From Candidatus Segatella violae (GTDB lineage: Bacteria > Bacteroidota > Bacteroidia > Bacteroidales > Bacteroidaceae), in the NCBI GenBank assembly GCA_002440225.1, contig DJSH01000035.1, forward strand, positions 13,366 to 56,142: 42,777 nucleotides of DNA. The letters run 5' to 3'. Position 1 is the first letter of the stretch. Each line of letters opens with the position of its first letter. The position numbers and the translations under genes were made by a program. Positions 6,774-14,117 of this stretch are shown piece after piece. The notes under the pieces are model-generated. The model was given only the letters and a program-made list of their open reading frames with translations. It did no database searches and was not told where the DNA came from.

Positions 6774-9341
6774 ATGAAACAAGATTTTATGGAGAAAAGA
6801 AAGATGGAAATGAAGACTTGGCTGCTGAGTGCTGCCCTTGTGGCTTCGTTGGGCGCATCTGCCGATACCATCGATGTGCAAAGTTTCAAGTATGCGGGTC
6901 CTTATCCAGTGGCAATGCCTTGGATGGCTGATAGCGTGGATGTGAAGGGCGAGCACTTTGCGATGGACAAGTTGCTCGACTCGCCTTTGAGCTTCGACAA
7001 GCTGAGCACGGGCAAGGAGGTGACAACGCTCCAAACTGATGGCAAGAACGCCATCCACTTGGCTTCCTTCACCATTCAGAACAACAGTCGCACCAAGGCG
7101 ACCATTGCCGTGGAAGGGCTGAAGCAATATCGCCTCTTCGTCGATGGCGAGCAGGTGAAGACGAGTGGCGACAAGGCAGAGACCACCCTCATGCCTTCCA
7201 CTCACACGGTAGTCATCAAATATCTTACTACTGATAAGCGTAGTCTTCAAGATGCATCCAAGGGGGATGCGCAGAAAACTCCCAAGGTGAGCGTGACCAC
7301 AGCCGAAGGCAAGACGCTGAGCGTGGGCGAACCGTCTGCCAACACCAAGCGCACCTATAATATATACGATGTGATTTGCGCCCCTGTATATTCTGGCGTG
7401 CAGCTTTCGCCAGATGGCAAGTATGTCATCGTGCGCAAGACCTGGGTAGACCGACAGGGGAAGGCGCATGGCGTAAACGAGGTGCGCAACTATCAGACCT
7501 CCAGCATCCTTGCCACTCTCGACGAGGACGTGAGGTGGATGCCTCGCTTGTGCAAGATGTATTTTACCCAAAAATCGGCAGAGGGCAAGCTGCAGTTGCT
7601 CACCATCAACCCACAGACGATGGCGAGGGAGGTGTTGGCAGCGGAGCTTCCTGAGGGCGATTTCCAGTTTACTCCCGATGAGAAATCGCTTATTTTCACC
7701 TTGACTACCGAGGGGAGAGAGAAGGACAAGGAGGTGTATGACATCAAGGAGCCCGACGACCGACAGCCGGGATGGCGCACTCGCACCAACCTCGCCAAGT
7801 TTGATCTCGCCAGTGGCATCCTGCAGCCAATCACCTTTGGCTATCATAACATCTATCTGATGGACATCTCAGCCGACTCCCGATACCTGTTAGTGGGAAA
7901 AAACGAGGAGCGACTCACCAAGCGACCTACCACCCTCACTTCTATCTATCGCATCGACATCAATGGCTTGCAGACCTCTGCATCCGCTGTCTCTCGGGAA
8001 CAAGGCTTGCAGGTGGAAACTTTGGTAGACAAGGGCGAGTTCGTGAATGGCGCTCAATTCTCGCCAGATGGCAAGAGCCTTCTTCTCTCTGGTTCTCCAG
8101 AGGCTTTCGATGGCATCGGAAAGAATGTGGACGAGGGACAGACACCAAGCATGATAGACACCCAGCTCTATCTCATGTCGCTCACCGACAAGAAAGTTCG
8201 TCCGATGACCAAGGACTTCGACCCTAACGTGCAGAGCGTGGAGTGGAGCAAAGCCGATGGCAATATCTATTTCACTGCCGAGGACAAAGACTGCGTGCAT
8301 CTTTTCCAGCTGAATCCGAAGACAGGCAAGTTTACGTTCCTGAAGACTCCAGAGGAATATATCAAGACATTCTCGCTTGCCTCATCTGCAGCAGAGATGG
8401 CGTTCGCCGGTCAAAGTGCATCCAACGCCGACCGACTCTACAAGATGAACACCAAGGCGCTGAAGAGCCAGCTCATGGACGACCTCAGTGCCCGTGAGCT
8501 CAAGGGCGTGGAGCTGGGCGAGTGCAAGGCTTGGAACTATGTGAACTCTCGTGGCGATACCCTTTGCTGCCGTTACTATCTGCCTCCTCACTTCGATGCT
8601 AGCAAGAAGTATCCGATGGTGGTGAATTATTATGGAGGTTGCAGTCCTACGAGTCGCCAGTTCCAGAGCCGCTATCCTCATCACGTGTATGCGGCGATGG
8701 GCTATGTGGTCTTGGTGGTGAATCCAAGCGGTGCCACAGGTTTCGGGCAGAAATTCTCCGCTCGCCATGTAGACACGGCAGGTGAAGGCGTAGCCGAGGA
8801 CATCATCGGTGCTACCAAGACTTTCTGTAGCGAGCATGGCTTTGTGAACAGCAAGAAGATAGGTTGCATCGGAGCCAGCTATGGTGGATTCATGACCCAG
8901 TATCTGCAAACCAAGACCAATCTCTTTGCCGCCGCCATCTCTCATGCCGGCATCAGCGACCATACCAGCTATTGGGGTGAGGGTTACTGGGGCTACAGCT
9001 ATAGCGAGGTTTCGATGGCAAATGAGTATCCTTGGACCAACAAGCATCTCTATGTAGACCAGAGTCCGCTCTACAATGCCGATAAAATTCACACGCCGCT
9101 GCTCTTCCTGCATGGCACCGCCGATCATAATGTACCTGTGGGCGAGAGCATCCAGCTCTATACGGCACTCAAACTTCTAGGTCGTCCTACGGCGATGGTG
9201 CTGGTGGATGGACAAGACCATCACATCCTGGAATATCAGCGCCGACTGAAATGGCAGAACACCATCTTCGCTTGGTTTGCCAAGTGGTTGCAGGATGATA
9301 GTTCGTGGTGGAACGAAATGTATGGCGACGAAAAGATGTAA
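6774..9341 (+). CDS. Exported S9-family serine peptidase (prolyl oligopeptidase superfamily)
   Basis: An 855-residue secreted or periplasmic peptidase that would cleave short peptides. Residues 1-30 include a signal peptide best read from M13 (MKTWLLSAALVASLGASA, cleavage before DT), so translation may start at M6 or M11-M13 rather than at the first ATG. A long beta-propeller region with WD-like 'SPDGK' turns (about 200-560) precedes the alpha/beta-hydrolase domain. The catalytic triad is visible: S702 in GASYGGF, D784 in HGTADHNVP and H816 in GQDHHI. The fold resembles acylaminoacyl and Bacteroidota S9 peptidases more than DPP4, since it lacks the DPP4 double-Glu motif that the second S9 gene at 17439 has. 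It stands alone, convergent with an MFS gene. Confidence 0.87.
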   Translation: MKQDFMEKRKMEMKTWLLSAALVASLGASADTIDVQSFKYAGPYPVAMPWMADSVDVKGEHFAMDKLLDSPLSFDKLSTGKEVTTLQTDGKNAIHLASFTIQNNSRTKATIAVEGLKQYRLFVDGEQVKTSGDKAETTLMPSTHTVVIKYLTTDKRSLQDASKGDAQKTPKVSVTTAEGKTLSVGEPSANTKRTYNIYDVICAPVYSGVQLSPDGKYVIVRKTWVDRQGKAHGVNEVRNYQTSSILATLDEDVRWMPRLCKMYFTQKSAEGKLQLLTINPQTMAREVLAAELPEGDFQFTPDEKSLIFTLTTEGREKDKEVYDIKEPDDRQPGWRTRTNLAKFDLASGILQPITFGYHNIYLMDISADSRYLLVGKNEERLTKRPTTLTSIYRIDINGLQTSASAVSREQGLQVETLVDKGEFVNGAQFSPDGKSLLLSGSPEAFDGIGKNVDEGQTPSMIDTQLYLMSLTDKKVRPMTKDFDPNVQSVEWSKADGNIYFTAEDKDCVHLFQLNPKTGKFTFLKTPEEYIKTFSLASSAAEMAFAGQSASNADRLYKMNTKALKSQLMDDLSARELKGVELGECKAWNYVNSRGDTLCCRYYLPPHFDASKKYPMVVNYYGGCSPTSRQFQSRYPHHVYAAMGYVVLVVNPSGATGFGQKFSARHVDTAGEGVAEDIIGATKTFCSEHGFVNSKKIGCIGASYGGFMTQYLQTKTNLFAAAISHAGISDHTSYWGEGYWGYSYSEVSMANEYPWTNKHLYVDQSPLYNADKIHTPLLFLHGTADHNVPVGESIQLYTALKLLGRPTAMVLVDGQDHHILEYQRRLKWQNTIFAWFAKWLQDDSSWWNEMYGDEKM

Positions 9342-9362
9342 TGCTTTTGCCCTTTCAGGGCG
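9342..9362. repeat. Solo arm of the large palindromic repeat family
   Basis: Immediately after the TAA of the S9 peptidase comes TGCTTTTGCCCTTTCAGGGC followed by G, identical to one arm of the central stem of the elements at about 10.9 and 19.7 kb. The opposite arm and outer modules are missing, so this is a fragment or a minimal unit. Confidence 0.75.
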
Positions 9363-9400
9363 CATTCTTGATTACTCGCGAAAGTTCTGTAAAGAAATAA

Positions 9401-9430
9401 GTCAGCAAGAGATAACTTTCTCTTGCTGAC
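9401..9430. terminator. Bidirectional terminator between S9 peptidase and MFS gene
   Basis: GTCAGCAAGAGA (9401-9412) pairs perfectly with TCTCTTGCTGAC (9419-9430). A TTTT follows on the plus strand. On the minus strand the hairpin is followed by TTATTTCTTT. The two genes are convergent. Confidence 0.8.
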
Positions 9431-9445
9431 TTTTAAAACAATGTT

Positions 9446-10618
9446 TTATTTCTTGTAACTTACCGTGATGGTGAGCGATACGAGGGCAAACGTGATGCCC
9501 ACGATGCATACGCCCACCCAGCCGAGCGCACCCCAGGCGAAGCCGGCAAAGAAGGTGCCCAGCGAACCGCCGATAAAATAGGTGGTCATGAACACGGTGT
9601 TGGCGCGGTTGGCTGCCTCGGGTATCTCTTGGATGCAGCCGCTTTGGTTGCTGAGTTGCTGGCATTGCAGACCGATGTCTACCAGGATGATGGCAATGAT
9701 GAGCCCTATGTAGGTATAGCCCATGACGATGGCGAAAGCCCACGCCACCATCTGAAGGATGGCGCCGAAGAGGCTAAAGTTGCGAATGCCAATGCGAGGC
9801 ACGAGTTTGCCCAGTCCGCTGGCTGCCACAGCTCCCGCAATGCCGCAGGCTCCCAGTGTGCCCACCATCTCGCTGCCCGCCAGGAATGGGGGCTGCGCCA
9901 GGTGGAAAGCGAGGCACGACCATATCGCCATCATGCTGCCGAAGCCAAAGGCAGCCCTCACGCTATAGAGTCGTATGGTGGGGTGGAAGACGAAAATCTC
10001 TGCCACGGTCACCATCAGACCTCGATAGTTGCCCACGAAGTTCTTTTTCATCTCGGGCAGCATCATCAGGGTGAGCACCATGCATATCACCATCAGGATG
10101 GCGGCGATGATGAACATCTCTCTCCATCCCAGCCATTCGCCTATGTATCCGCTCACCATGCGGGATGCCAGGATGCCCGTGAGCAGTCCGGAGAGCACAA
10201 AGCCCATGTTGCGGCTCTTGTTCTTGGGAATGGAGAACTGGCCTGCTATCGGAATGAAGAATTGTGGGATGACGGAGCAGGCACCCAGCACCAGCGAGGC
10301 TCCCCAGATGAGCCACACGTTCTGAGCGAAGGCTATCGCCACAGCCGAGATGGCGGCGATGCTCATGTTGATGATGATCATGCGCCGACGCGAGTAGAGG
10401 TCGCCGGTGGGTATCAGGAAGAAGAGTCCGAGCGCGTAGCCTATCTGCGTGATGACGGTGATGAGGTTGGCGTGCTGCTCGGTGATGCCGAGGTCGTGGC
10501 GGATGAGTTCCAGCAAGGGCTGGTTGTAGTAGCAGTTGGCTACGGTGAATCCTGCGATGATGGCCATCATGAGCAAGACGTGGCGGGGAATGCCCCCATT
10601 TTCTTTCAGTTCTATCAT
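9446..10618 (-). CDS. MFS transporter, drug/metabolite efflux type
   Basis: A 390-residue inner-membrane protein with 12 predicted helices. TM1 contains the NCYYNQPLLELI stretch common to YnfM/arabinose-efflux-like MFS exporters, and the loop between TM2 and TM3 carries GDLYSRRRMI, the MFS motif A (G-x3-D-x-x-G/S-R-R). Such proteins export drugs, sugars or metabolites by proton antiport; the substrate here is unknown. The gene is single, with a promoter and an 8-bp inverted repeat directly upstream that could bind a regulator. Its codons are G/C-rich at third positions like the neighbouring genes, so it is not an obvious recent acquisition. Confidence 0.83.
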   Translation of the reverse strand: MIELKENGGIPRHVLLMMAIIAGFTVANCYYNQPLLELIRHDLGITEQHANLITVITQIGYALGLFFLIPTGDLYSRRRMIIINMSIAAISAVAIAFAQNVWLIWGASLVLGACSVIPQFFIPIAGQFSIPKNKSRNMGFVLSGLLTGILASRMVSGYIGEWLGWREMFIIAAILMVICMVLTLMMLPEMKKNFVGNYRGLMVTVAEIFVFHPTIRLYSVRAAFGFGSMMAIWSCLAFHLAQPPFLAGSEMVGTLGACGIAGAVAASGLGKLVPRIGIRNFSLFGAILQMVAWAFAIVMGYTYIGLIIAIILVDIGLQCQQLSNQSGCIQEIPEAANRANTVFMTTYFIGGSLGTFFAGFAWGALGWVGVCIVGITFALVSLTITVSYKK

Positions 10619-10646
10619 TTTTTCAAGCCTTTAGTCCGTTTGGTTT

Positions 10647-10682
10647 GTATAAGACAATATCATCTTATACGTTGCAAAGTTA
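10647..10682 (-). promoter_or_regulatory. MFS promoter with operator-like inverted repeat
   Basis: TAACTTTG is read on the minus strand at 10682-10675. Directly downstream lies GTATAAGA-N8-TCTTATAC (10647-10670), a perfect 8-bp inverted repeat covering the expected start site. This placement would let a dimeric repressor block transcription. The repressor is not encoded nearby. Confidence 0.55.
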
Positions 10683-10749
10683 CAACTTTTTTCTTGGCGA
10701 GCCAAGAATTTCCAAGTTTTTCTTTTCCATCGTTTCTCTCGCGCGTACA

Positions 10750-10830
10750 TTATTTATTATAAAGATTGGCGATATATTATGAAGATTGGCATATATTATG
10801 AAGATTGGTGGCAAATTATATGAAGATTTT
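10750..10830. repeat. Imperfect tandem array, about 20-bp period
   Basis: TTATnAAGATTGG-type units begin their AAGATT cores at 10762, 10782, 10801 and 10823, giving steps of 20, 19 and 22 bp. No gene is visible here. The 10619-11378 gap contains this array, the MFS promoter, a full palindromic element (10867-11062) and the promoter of the small lipoprotein. Confidence 0.65.
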
Positions 10831-10866
10831 GTTGGCGGTCAAAAAATCCAGCTGTATGGTTGATAC

Positions 10867-11062
10867 GGGCTGAAAGCCCAGAAGCACCTAGCCCAGGGCA
10901 ACGCCCTGGGTAGATTTCGAGGGAATAAATGCGCCCAGTAAGGGCAAAAGCGTTATATCTGCAAGCTCAAGAATAAAGCTTTTGCCCTTTCAGGGCGGCA
11001 TTCGTGCTTGCATACAACCTAGGGCGTTGCCCTAGGCTAGGAGCTTCTGCCCTTTCAGGGCG
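10867..11062. repeat. Large mirror-symmetric palindromic element, copy A
   Basis: The order of palindromic modules is GGGCTGAAAGCCC (10867-10879), CCCAGGGCAACGCCCTGGG (10892-10910), a central long stem with arms GCCCAGTAAGGGCAAAAGC and GCTTTTGCCCTTTCAGGGC, then CCTAGGGCGTTGCCCTAGG and finally GCCCTTTCAGGGC. The second half is broadly the reverse complement of the first. Two positions in the left central arm break pairing in this copy. Related copies lie at 19634-19934, 31693-31960 and 38879-39074. Confidence 0.85.
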
Positions 11063-11319
11063 TATGGGACAAACATACAGCTTGAAAAAAGTTAGGAGAG
11101 AGGGTGACCTAATGCACAGAAACGGTGCATCAAGTGGGGAATGGCGGGGTGATGAAAAAACAGTGAAAAGTGTTAAAATCTGGCTGTTCTCGAACACACT
11201 AAAAACTTTAACCTTTGTTAGCAGTTTGTAAATGTCTGATAATTAGATAGTTGAGAAAATGTTACAAAATCGGCTAAAAAAAAGTCACAAAAAAAAGAAC
11301 AACGTATCGAAAAAATACT

Positions 11320-11327
11320 TACCTTTG
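11320..11327 (+). promoter_or_regulatory. -7 box of the small lipoprotein gene
   Basis: TACCTTTG matches the consensus exactly. The predicted start near 11334 gives a 45-nt leader rich in A and T, a layout typical of strongly expressed Bacteroidota genes. Confidence 0.7.
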
Positions 11328-11378
11328 CAGCGTTTTAATAAACGAATGATTGTTTTACAGATTTAAAAAGCAAAGAAA

Positions 11379-11549
11379 ATGAAGAAATTAGTTTTAATGT
11401 TCGTAGCTATCGCAGCTATCTCTTTCGCATCATGTGGTAACAAAACAGCTCAGAACGCAGCTTCTGCTGATTCTGACACAGCTCAGGTAGACACAACTGC
11501 TGCTGACACTGCTGCTGCTGATACAGCTGCTGCTGATTCTGCTAAGTAA
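11379..11549 (+). CDS. Small Ala/Asp/Thr-rich lipoprotein, 56 residues
   Basis: The ORF encodes a lipoprotein signal peptide (MKKLVLMFVAIAAISFASC) with the lipobox FASC and the lipidated cysteine at residue 19, then GNKTAQNAASADSD and a repetitive acidic tail built from DTAAA/DSA units. The mature protein is about 38 residues, with no charged residues other than Asp and three Lys/terminal residues. A consensus promoter and a tight terminator frame it as a single-gene unit. Small lipoproteins of this style are common in Prevotella and Bacteroides, with unknown function. Codon choice in the tail (GCT/GCA, GAC, ACA/ACT) differs from the GC-rich neighbours and suggests high expression. Confidence 0.85.
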   Translation: MKKLVLMFVAIAAISFASCGNKTAQNAASADSDTAQVDTTAADTAAADTAAADSAK

Positions 11550-11584
11550 TTTAGAATTACTTACGAACGAAAAATGAGAGAAAC

Positions 11585-11614
11585 AACCGCTGGACTTCGG
11601 TCTAGCGGCTTTTT
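11585..11614 (+). terminator. Intrinsic terminator of the small lipoprotein gene
   Basis: CCGCTGGAC (11587-11595) pairs with GTCTAGCGG (11600-11608) around a TTCG tetraloop with one G-U pair, followed by CTTTTT. Confidence 0.9.
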
Positions 11615-11663
11615 CGTTTATATGCCCCAAGTTTTTTAAAGGAGCATATTGTTCCTTTACGTG

Positions 11664-11707
11664 ATAAAACAAGCAATAAACTCTATAAAACAAGCAATAA
11701 ACTCTAT
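11664..11707. repeat. 21-bp tandem duplication before mtaB
   Basis: A 23-nt sequence starting ATAAAACAAGCAATAAACTC is present at 11664-11686 and again at 11685-11707, a perfect 21-bp period, ending 2 bp before the mtaB start codon. Confidence 0.85.
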
Positions 11708-11709
11708 AT

Positions 11710-13098
11710 ATGATTGATTCAAGTGCCTTTCAAGGTAAGAAAGCTGCCTATTATACACTGGGCTGCAAGCTCAATTTCTCTGAAACTTCCACTTTTGGCA
11801 AGATGCTCGAAGACATGGGCGTCATCACTGCCCAAAAAGGGGAGAAAGCCGACATCTGCCTCATCAATACTTGTTCCGTGACCGAGGTTGCCGACCATAA
11901 GTGTCGCCAGGCCATCCATCGTATGGTGAGGGAGAATCCCGGTGCGTTCGTCATCGTGACGGGATGCTACGCCCAGCTGGAGTCGGAGAATGTGAGCAAG
12001 ATAGAGGGCGTGGACCTCGTGCTCGGTGCCAACGAGAAGGCCAACTTGATACAATATCTCAGCGATGCCTGGGCGCAGAAATTTGCCTCAGAGCACGGCT
12101 TGGCGGCTGGCAATGCCGAGGAGAAATCACAGGCTGATGCCGCCCTGCACGAGCATCACAGCGTGAAGACCAAGGAAATCAAGACTTTCCAGCCTTCCTG
12201 CTCGCGTGGCAATCGCACCCGCTATTTCCTCAAGGTACAAGATGGCTGCAACTATTATTGCACCTATTGCACCATACCTTTCGCCCGTGGCAACTCGCGC
12301 AATCCTAGCATCCAGTCGCTTGTGGCACAGTGTGAGCAGGCGGCTCGCGAGGGGGGCAAGGAGATTGTCATCACCGGTGTGAACATCGGCGATTTCGGTC
12401 AGACCACCCACGAGCGATTCATCGACCTCGTGAAGGCGATGGACCAGGTGGAGGGTATCCAGCGTTATCGCATCTCTAGTTTGGAGCCCGATCTCTGCGA
12501 CGACGATCTCATCGAGTATTGTGCCCAGAGCCGAGCCTTCATGCCTCATTTCCACATCCCGTTGCAGAGTGGTAGCGACGAGGTGCTCAAGTTGATGCAC
12601 CGTCGTTACGACAAGGCGCTTTTCGCCCATAAGGTGAACCTTATCAAGGAGAAGATGCCCGATGCCTTCATCGGTGTGGATGTGATGGTGGGATGCCGTG
12701 GCGAGACGCCTGAGCGCTTCGAGGAGTGCTATGATTTCTTGAAGAGTCTGCCGGTTACCCAGCTCCATGTGTTCCCGTACTCCGAGCGTCCGGGCACGGC
12801 TGCGCTCAAGATTCCATACGTGGTGAGCGACAAGGACAAGAAACTTCGCTCCAAGCGTCTCCTGGAGTTGAGCGACGAGAAGACACAGGCTTTCTATGCC
12901 CAGTACATCGGCACGGAGGCGGAGGTGCTCTTCGAGAAGGCTCCACGTGGCAAGGCGATGCACGGCTTCACCAAGAACTATATTCGTGTGGAGTTGTCGC
13001 CTGCGCAAGCCAAGGAGGAGTACGACAATCAGCTCATCAAGGTGCGTCTTGGCGATTTCAATCACGACAAGACGGCGTTGAAGGCTGAAATCTTTTAA
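11710..13098 (+). CDS. mtaB: tRNA (N6-threonylcarbamoyladenosine(37)-C2)-methylthiotransferase MtaB
   Basis: A 462-residue radical-SAM methylthiotransferase that adds a methylthio group to t6A37 of ANN-decoding tRNAs. The N-terminal UPF0004 domain supplies three cluster ligands: C19 in LGCKLN, C55 in NTCSVT and C86 in TGCYAQ. The radical-SAM motif CNYYCTYC gives C180, C184 and C187. The 'GCKLN' N-terminus and 'NTCSVT' followed by the VADHKCRQ segment are typical of the MtaB/YqeV branch rather than MiaB or RimO. A C-terminal TRAM-like stretch (about 400-462) follows. The gene precedes a second radical-SAM gene by 63 bp on the same strand. Confidence 0.92.
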   Translation: MIDSSAFQGKKAAYYTLGCKLNFSETSTFGKMLEDMGVITAQKGEKADICLINTCSVTEVADHKCRQAIHRMVRENPGAFVIVTGCYAQLESENVSKIEGVDLVLGANEKANLIQYLSDAWAQKFASEHGLAAGNAEEKSQADAALHEHHSVKTKEIKTFQPSCSRGNRTRYFLKVQDGCNYYCTYCTIPFARGNSRNPSIQSLVAQCEQAAREGGKEIVITGVNIGDFGQTTHERFIDLVKAMDQVEGIQRYRISSLEPDLCDDDLIEYCAQSRAFMPHFHIPLQSGSDEVLKLMHRRYDKALFAHKVNLIKEKMPDAFIGVDVMVGCRGETPERFEECYDFLKSLPVTQLHVFPYSERPGTAALKIPYVVSDKDKKLRSKRLLELSDEKTQAFYAQYIGTEAEVLFEKAPRGKAMHGFTKNYIRVELSPAQAKEEYDNQLIKVRLGDFNHDKTALKAEIF

Positions 13099-13161
13099 GC
13101 TGGGAGCTTAAAAGGTAGAGAAGTTTGAAACGATAGGAGTTAGAAACGATAGAAGTAAAAA

Positions 13162-14058
13162 ATGGCGGCTTATTATAACGACTTTGGAACTTGGATACGG
13201 AAGCGATTTCCCGACTTTCGAGTCCAGAAGATTTCGATAGACGCAGGTTTCTCCTGTCCCAACAGGGATGGGCGCATATCGAGCGGTGGGTGTACTTATT
13301 GTGACAACCGCACGTTCAATCCGAGCTACTGCGACCGCAAGAAATCCATCGCCGAGCAACTGGAGGAGGGGAAGCGGTTCTTTGCCCGCAAATATCCCGA
13401 CATGAAGTTTCTCGCTTACTTCCAGGCTTACACCAATACCTACGCCAAGGTAGAGGAGCTGAGGGCGATGTATGAGGAGGCTTTGGCGGTAGACGATGTG
13501 GTGGGCATCGTGATAGGCACCCGTCCCGACTGCGTGAGCGATGAACTGCTCGACTATCTGGAAAAACTGAGCCATCGTACCTTCGTGCTCGTGGAATATG
13601 GCATCGAGAGTACCAACGACGAGACGTTGCGCCGCATCAATCGCGGACATGATTTCGCCTGTAGCCGCGATGCCGTGGAGCGAACCCATCGGCGAGGCAT
13701 CCTTACGGGAGGGCATATCATCATCGGCTTGCCGGGCGAGGATGCGGAGGAGAGTCTGCGTCAGGCTCCCGTCATCTCTTCCTTGCCCCTCGACATCCTG
13801 AAGATTCATCAGATGCAAATCATCAAGGGCACGAGGCTGGCGCAGGAATATGCCGAGCACCCCTTCCATGTGTATACGGTGGAGGAGTATATCGACGTCA
13901 TCGTGAGATACATACAGCTGCTGCGCAAGGACTTGGTGCTGGAGCGCTTCGTGAGCCAATCGCCCAAGTCATTGCTCGTCGCACCCAAGTGGGGGCTCAA
14001 GAACTATGAGTTTGCCAATCTTTTGAATAATAGACTCAAGCAAATGGCGCAGAGATAG
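13162..14058 (+). CDS. TIGR01212-type (YhcC-like) radical SAM protein
   Basis: A 298-residue radical-SAM protein of the Elp3-like YhcC group. The cluster ligands are C32, C44 and C47 in SCPNRDGRISSGGCTYC, the long spacing characteristic of this group, followed by YFQAYTNTYA and GTRPDCVSDELLDYL. Near the end lies SPKSLLVAPKWGLKN, also conserved in the family. The biochemical reaction is not established from sequence; a role in RNA or cofactor modification is a family-level guess. The preceding gap has a short duplication of GAAACGATAG (13127 and 13143, 16-bp step). Confidence 0.88.
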   Translation: MAAYYNDFGTWIRKRFPDFRVQKISIDAGFSCPNRDGRISSGGCTYCDNRTFNPSYCDRKKSIAEQLEEGKRFFARKYPDMKFLAYFQAYTNTYAKVEELRAMYEEALAVDDVVGIVIGTRPDCVSDELLDYLEKLSHRTFVLVEYGIESTNDETLRRINRGHDFACSRDAVERTHRRGILTGGHIIIGLPGEDAEESLRQAPVISSLPLDILKIHQMQIIKGTRLAQEYAEHPFHVYTVEEYIDVIVRYIQLLRKDLVLERFVSQSPKSLLVAPKWGLKNYEFANLLNNRLKQMAQR

Positions 14059-14063
14059 CAGTC

Positions 14064-14103
14064 TCTGTCGCAATTTGTATAAATCTGTCGCAATTAGTGT
14101 AAA
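14064..14103. repeat. 20-bp tandem duplication before the GT2 fusion gene
   Basis: TCTGTCGCAATTTGTATAAA (14064-14083) is followed directly by TCTGTCGCAATTAGTGTAAA (14084-14103). Only two bases differ. It fills most of the 59-bp gap between two same-strand genes. Confidence 0.88.
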
Positions 14104-14117
14104 ATAGAAAAGAAATT

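Noticed and set aside
10867..11062. Possible CRISPR array or integron attC cluster
   Set aside because: Units are palindromic modules in mirror order, not equal direct repeats with unique spacers, and there is no cas or integrase gene.
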